Source: an uncultured Rhodobacterales bacterium (GTDB lineage Bacteria; Pseudomonadota; Alphaproteobacteria; Rhodobacterales; Rhodobacteraceae). Taken from it: DNA of 7,109 bases. Below the pieces are notes generated by a model, which did not search any database, had not been told where the DNA came from, and saw nothing but the letters and a program-made list of their open reading frames with translations. Positions 6,107 through 7,109 of this stretch are shown here, piece by piece. The stretch spans positions 1 to 7,109 of the forward strand of contig CALCGO010000624.1 in the NCBI GenBank assembly GCA_937901055.1, given 5' to 3'. Position 1 is the stretch's first letter. The number at the start of each line of letters is the position of its first letter. Made by a program: the position numbers and the translations under genes.

Positions 6107-6682
6107 ATGCTAAGAATTTTCGCGATATTGACCGTTATGGCGGCTCCGGCTTTTGCGCAGATGCAACACACACCGGAAATGCAACATGGCCAAGGCGTGG
6201 TTATTCCCGGGCAGATGGCGCAGGGTATCGGTGGGTCACCGCTAATAGAGCCAGGGCAATCTGCCTTCGCCGCCATCGCCGAAGTGGTAAACGTCTTGAG
6301 TGCCGACCCGCACACCGATTGGTCCGCGGTCAACATTGATGGCTTGCGTGAACATCTACGCGATATGGATATCGTTACCATTGATTCCAGAACCGATACG
6401 GAAGAAGTCGAGGGTGGTCTGCGGTTTATCGTGACCGGAGCCGAAGATGTTACGCCTTCGATCCAACGAATGGTGATGGCACATGTTCAGGTGATGGACG
6501 GGGTTGATAGTTGGACCTACTCCGCCGAAGAGATTTCCGGCGGGGCGATTATGACTGTAAGTGTCCCGGCAACCGATCTAGCCAAGCTGAAAGGGCTCGG
6601 ATTTTACGGTATCATGGCGTCTGGGATGCACCATCAACCGCATCACTGGATGATGGCGACGGGGGCCGATCCACACAATTAA
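6107..6682 (+). CDS. Exported Met/His-rich protein of unknown function
   Basis: A 191-residue protein beginning MLRIFAILTVMAAPAFAQ, a Sec signal peptide with cleavage expected after AFA, so it should be periplasmic. Mature ends are rich in Met and His: MQHTPEMQHGQ just after cleavage, and MHHQPHHWMMATGADPHN at the C-terminus, a composition often seen in copper or other metal-handling proteins. The middle (about 45-165) looks like a compact alpha/beta domain, with a helical AFAAIAEVVNVLSADP, DWSAVNIDGLREHLRDM and LAKLKGLGFYGIMASGM. I do not recognise a named family. I prefer the ATG at 6107 to the one at 6095 because GGTGA (6098-6102) is well placed for it, the signal peptide starts there, and 6095 has no Shine-Dalgarno. 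It is divergent from the Crp-like regulator, sharing the palindrome at 6029-6046, and converges on the aldehyde dehydrogenase with a 15-bp gap. Confidence 0.88.
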   Translation: MLRIFAILTVMAAPAFAQMQHTPEMQHGQGVVIPGQMAQGIGGSPLIEPGQSAFAAIAEVVNVLSADPHTDWSAVNIDGLREHLRDMDIVTIDSRTDTEEVEGGLRFIVTGAEDVTPSIQRMVMAHVQVMDGVDSWTYSAEEISGGAIMTVSVPATDLAKLKGLGFYGIMASGMHHQPHHWMMATGADPHN

Positions 6683-6697
6683 CCTTATCGCGGGCAG

Positions 6698-7109
6698 TTA
6701 TCCGTGATGGGCGGCAACGGTTTTAAGAACCGAGAAACCGTAGAGTGCCTCGAAGCCTTTTTCGCGACCGTGACCGGATTTTCCGCTTCCGCCGAAGGGC
6801 AGTTCTACGCCACCGCCTGCACCGTAGTTGTTGATGAACACCTGACCCGCGCGCAGTGCTTTGGCCAAGCGCATTTGGCGTGCGCCATCGCGTGTCCAGA
6901 TTGATGCGACAAGGCCGTATGCAGTGCTGTTCGCGATGCGCAGCGCGTCTTCTTCTGTGTCGAACGGGATTATTGCCTGTACGGGGCCGAAGATTTCGTT
7001 CTGGGCCAGTGGGTCATTAGGGTCGATGCCGCCGTACAATGTCGGGGCAAAGTAGTGACCACCCTCTGGTGCATCGCCAACTACTGTTGCCTGTGCGACG
7101 ATGCGGGCT
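6698..7109 (-). CDS. NAD(P)-dependent aldehyde dehydrogenase, C-terminal part (5' end outside window)
   Basis: The frame is open from the right edge to TAA at 6700-6698, giving the last 136 residues. It shows the aldehyde dehydrogenase superfamily C-terminal hallmarks: HYFAPTLYGG (18-27 of the fragment), NEIFGPVQAIIPFDTEEDAL (37-56) with the conserved cofactor-contacting Glu in EIFGP, NSTAYGLVASIWTRD (60-74), GQVFINNYGAGGGVELPFGG (88-107) and SGKSGHGREKGFEAL (108-122). The enzyme oxidises an aldehyde to the acid; the catalytic Cys and general-base Glu are outside the window and the substrate cannot be assigned. An internal TTG at 7039 could be mistaken for a start, but the conserved sequence clearly continues upstream. 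It is on the same strand as the regulator-SDR-hydrolase genes but separated from them by the divergent exported-protein gene. Confidence 0.93.
   Translation of the reverse strand, partial: ARIVAQATVVGDAPEGGHYFAPTLYGGIDPNDPLAQNEIFGPVQAIIPFDTEEDALRIANSTAYGLVASIWTRDGARQMRLAKALRAGQVFINNYGAGGGVELPFGGSGKSGHGREKGFEALYGFSVLKTVAAHHG

Noticed and set aside
5947..6381. Minus-strand open frame rich in Cys/Ile/Ser covering the start of the exported-protein gene
   Set aside because: It runs opposite a clear signal peptide and across the divergent promoter region; no Shine-Dalgarno, no known motif.

Overview
The window (about 7.1 kb, moderate GC) looks like chromosomal DNA of an alphaproteobacterium, most likely of the Roseobacter/Rhodobacteraceae group. 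I infer this from the style of the proteins (short GltX with a GLSKR signature, glutamine-dependent NadE of about 550 residues, short Crp-like regulator), from the dense ATGA start/stop overlaps and from the base composition. No 16S rRNA or other marker gene is present, so the placement is an inference. No tRNA, rRNA, CRISPR array, insertion sequence or phage gene was found.

Layout. (1) Positions 1-458, minus strand: N-terminal part of an exported MORN-repeat protein that starts at TTG and runs off the left edge. (2) Positions 459-674: divergent intergenic region with a candidate promoter for the MORN gene, a small hairpin, a pair of 11-bp-spaced direct repeats and a near-palindrome ahead of nadE. 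(3) Positions 675-3649, plus strand: nadE and gltX, a housekeeping pair overlapping by ATGA. (4) Positions 3650-3726: convergent gap filled by 11-bp tandem repeats. (5) Positions 3727-6044, minus strand: a Crp/Fnr-type regulator, an SDR oxidoreductase and a P1-family (DmpA/NylC-like) self-processing hydrolase; the last two overlap by ATGA. (6) Positions 6107-6682, plus strand: an exported Met/His-rich protein of unknown function, divergent from the regulator. (7) Positions 6698-7109, minus strand: C-terminal part of an aldehyde dehydrogenase that enters from the right edge.

How the parts may work together. The regulator, SDR and P1 hydrolase probably form one transcription unit, with the aldehyde dehydrogenase on the same strand upstream. 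A hydrolase acting on amides or small peptides, an alcohol/ketone oxidoreductase and an aldehyde dehydrogenase would suit a small catabolic route, but no substrate can be read from the sequence. A perfect 7-bp inverted repeat with an FNR-type 4-bp spacer (ACATGAT-N4-ATCATGT) lies over the start of the regulator gene in the divergent promoter region. It is a strong candidate operator for that regulator and could control both the operon and the exported protein.

The most interesting points are this palindrome; the regulator's abrupt end straight after its recognition helix, with a matching out-of-frame tail that would end in an ATGA overlap with the SDR start; the exported Met/His-rich protein; and the phased 11-bp repeats between gltX and the hydrolase gene.
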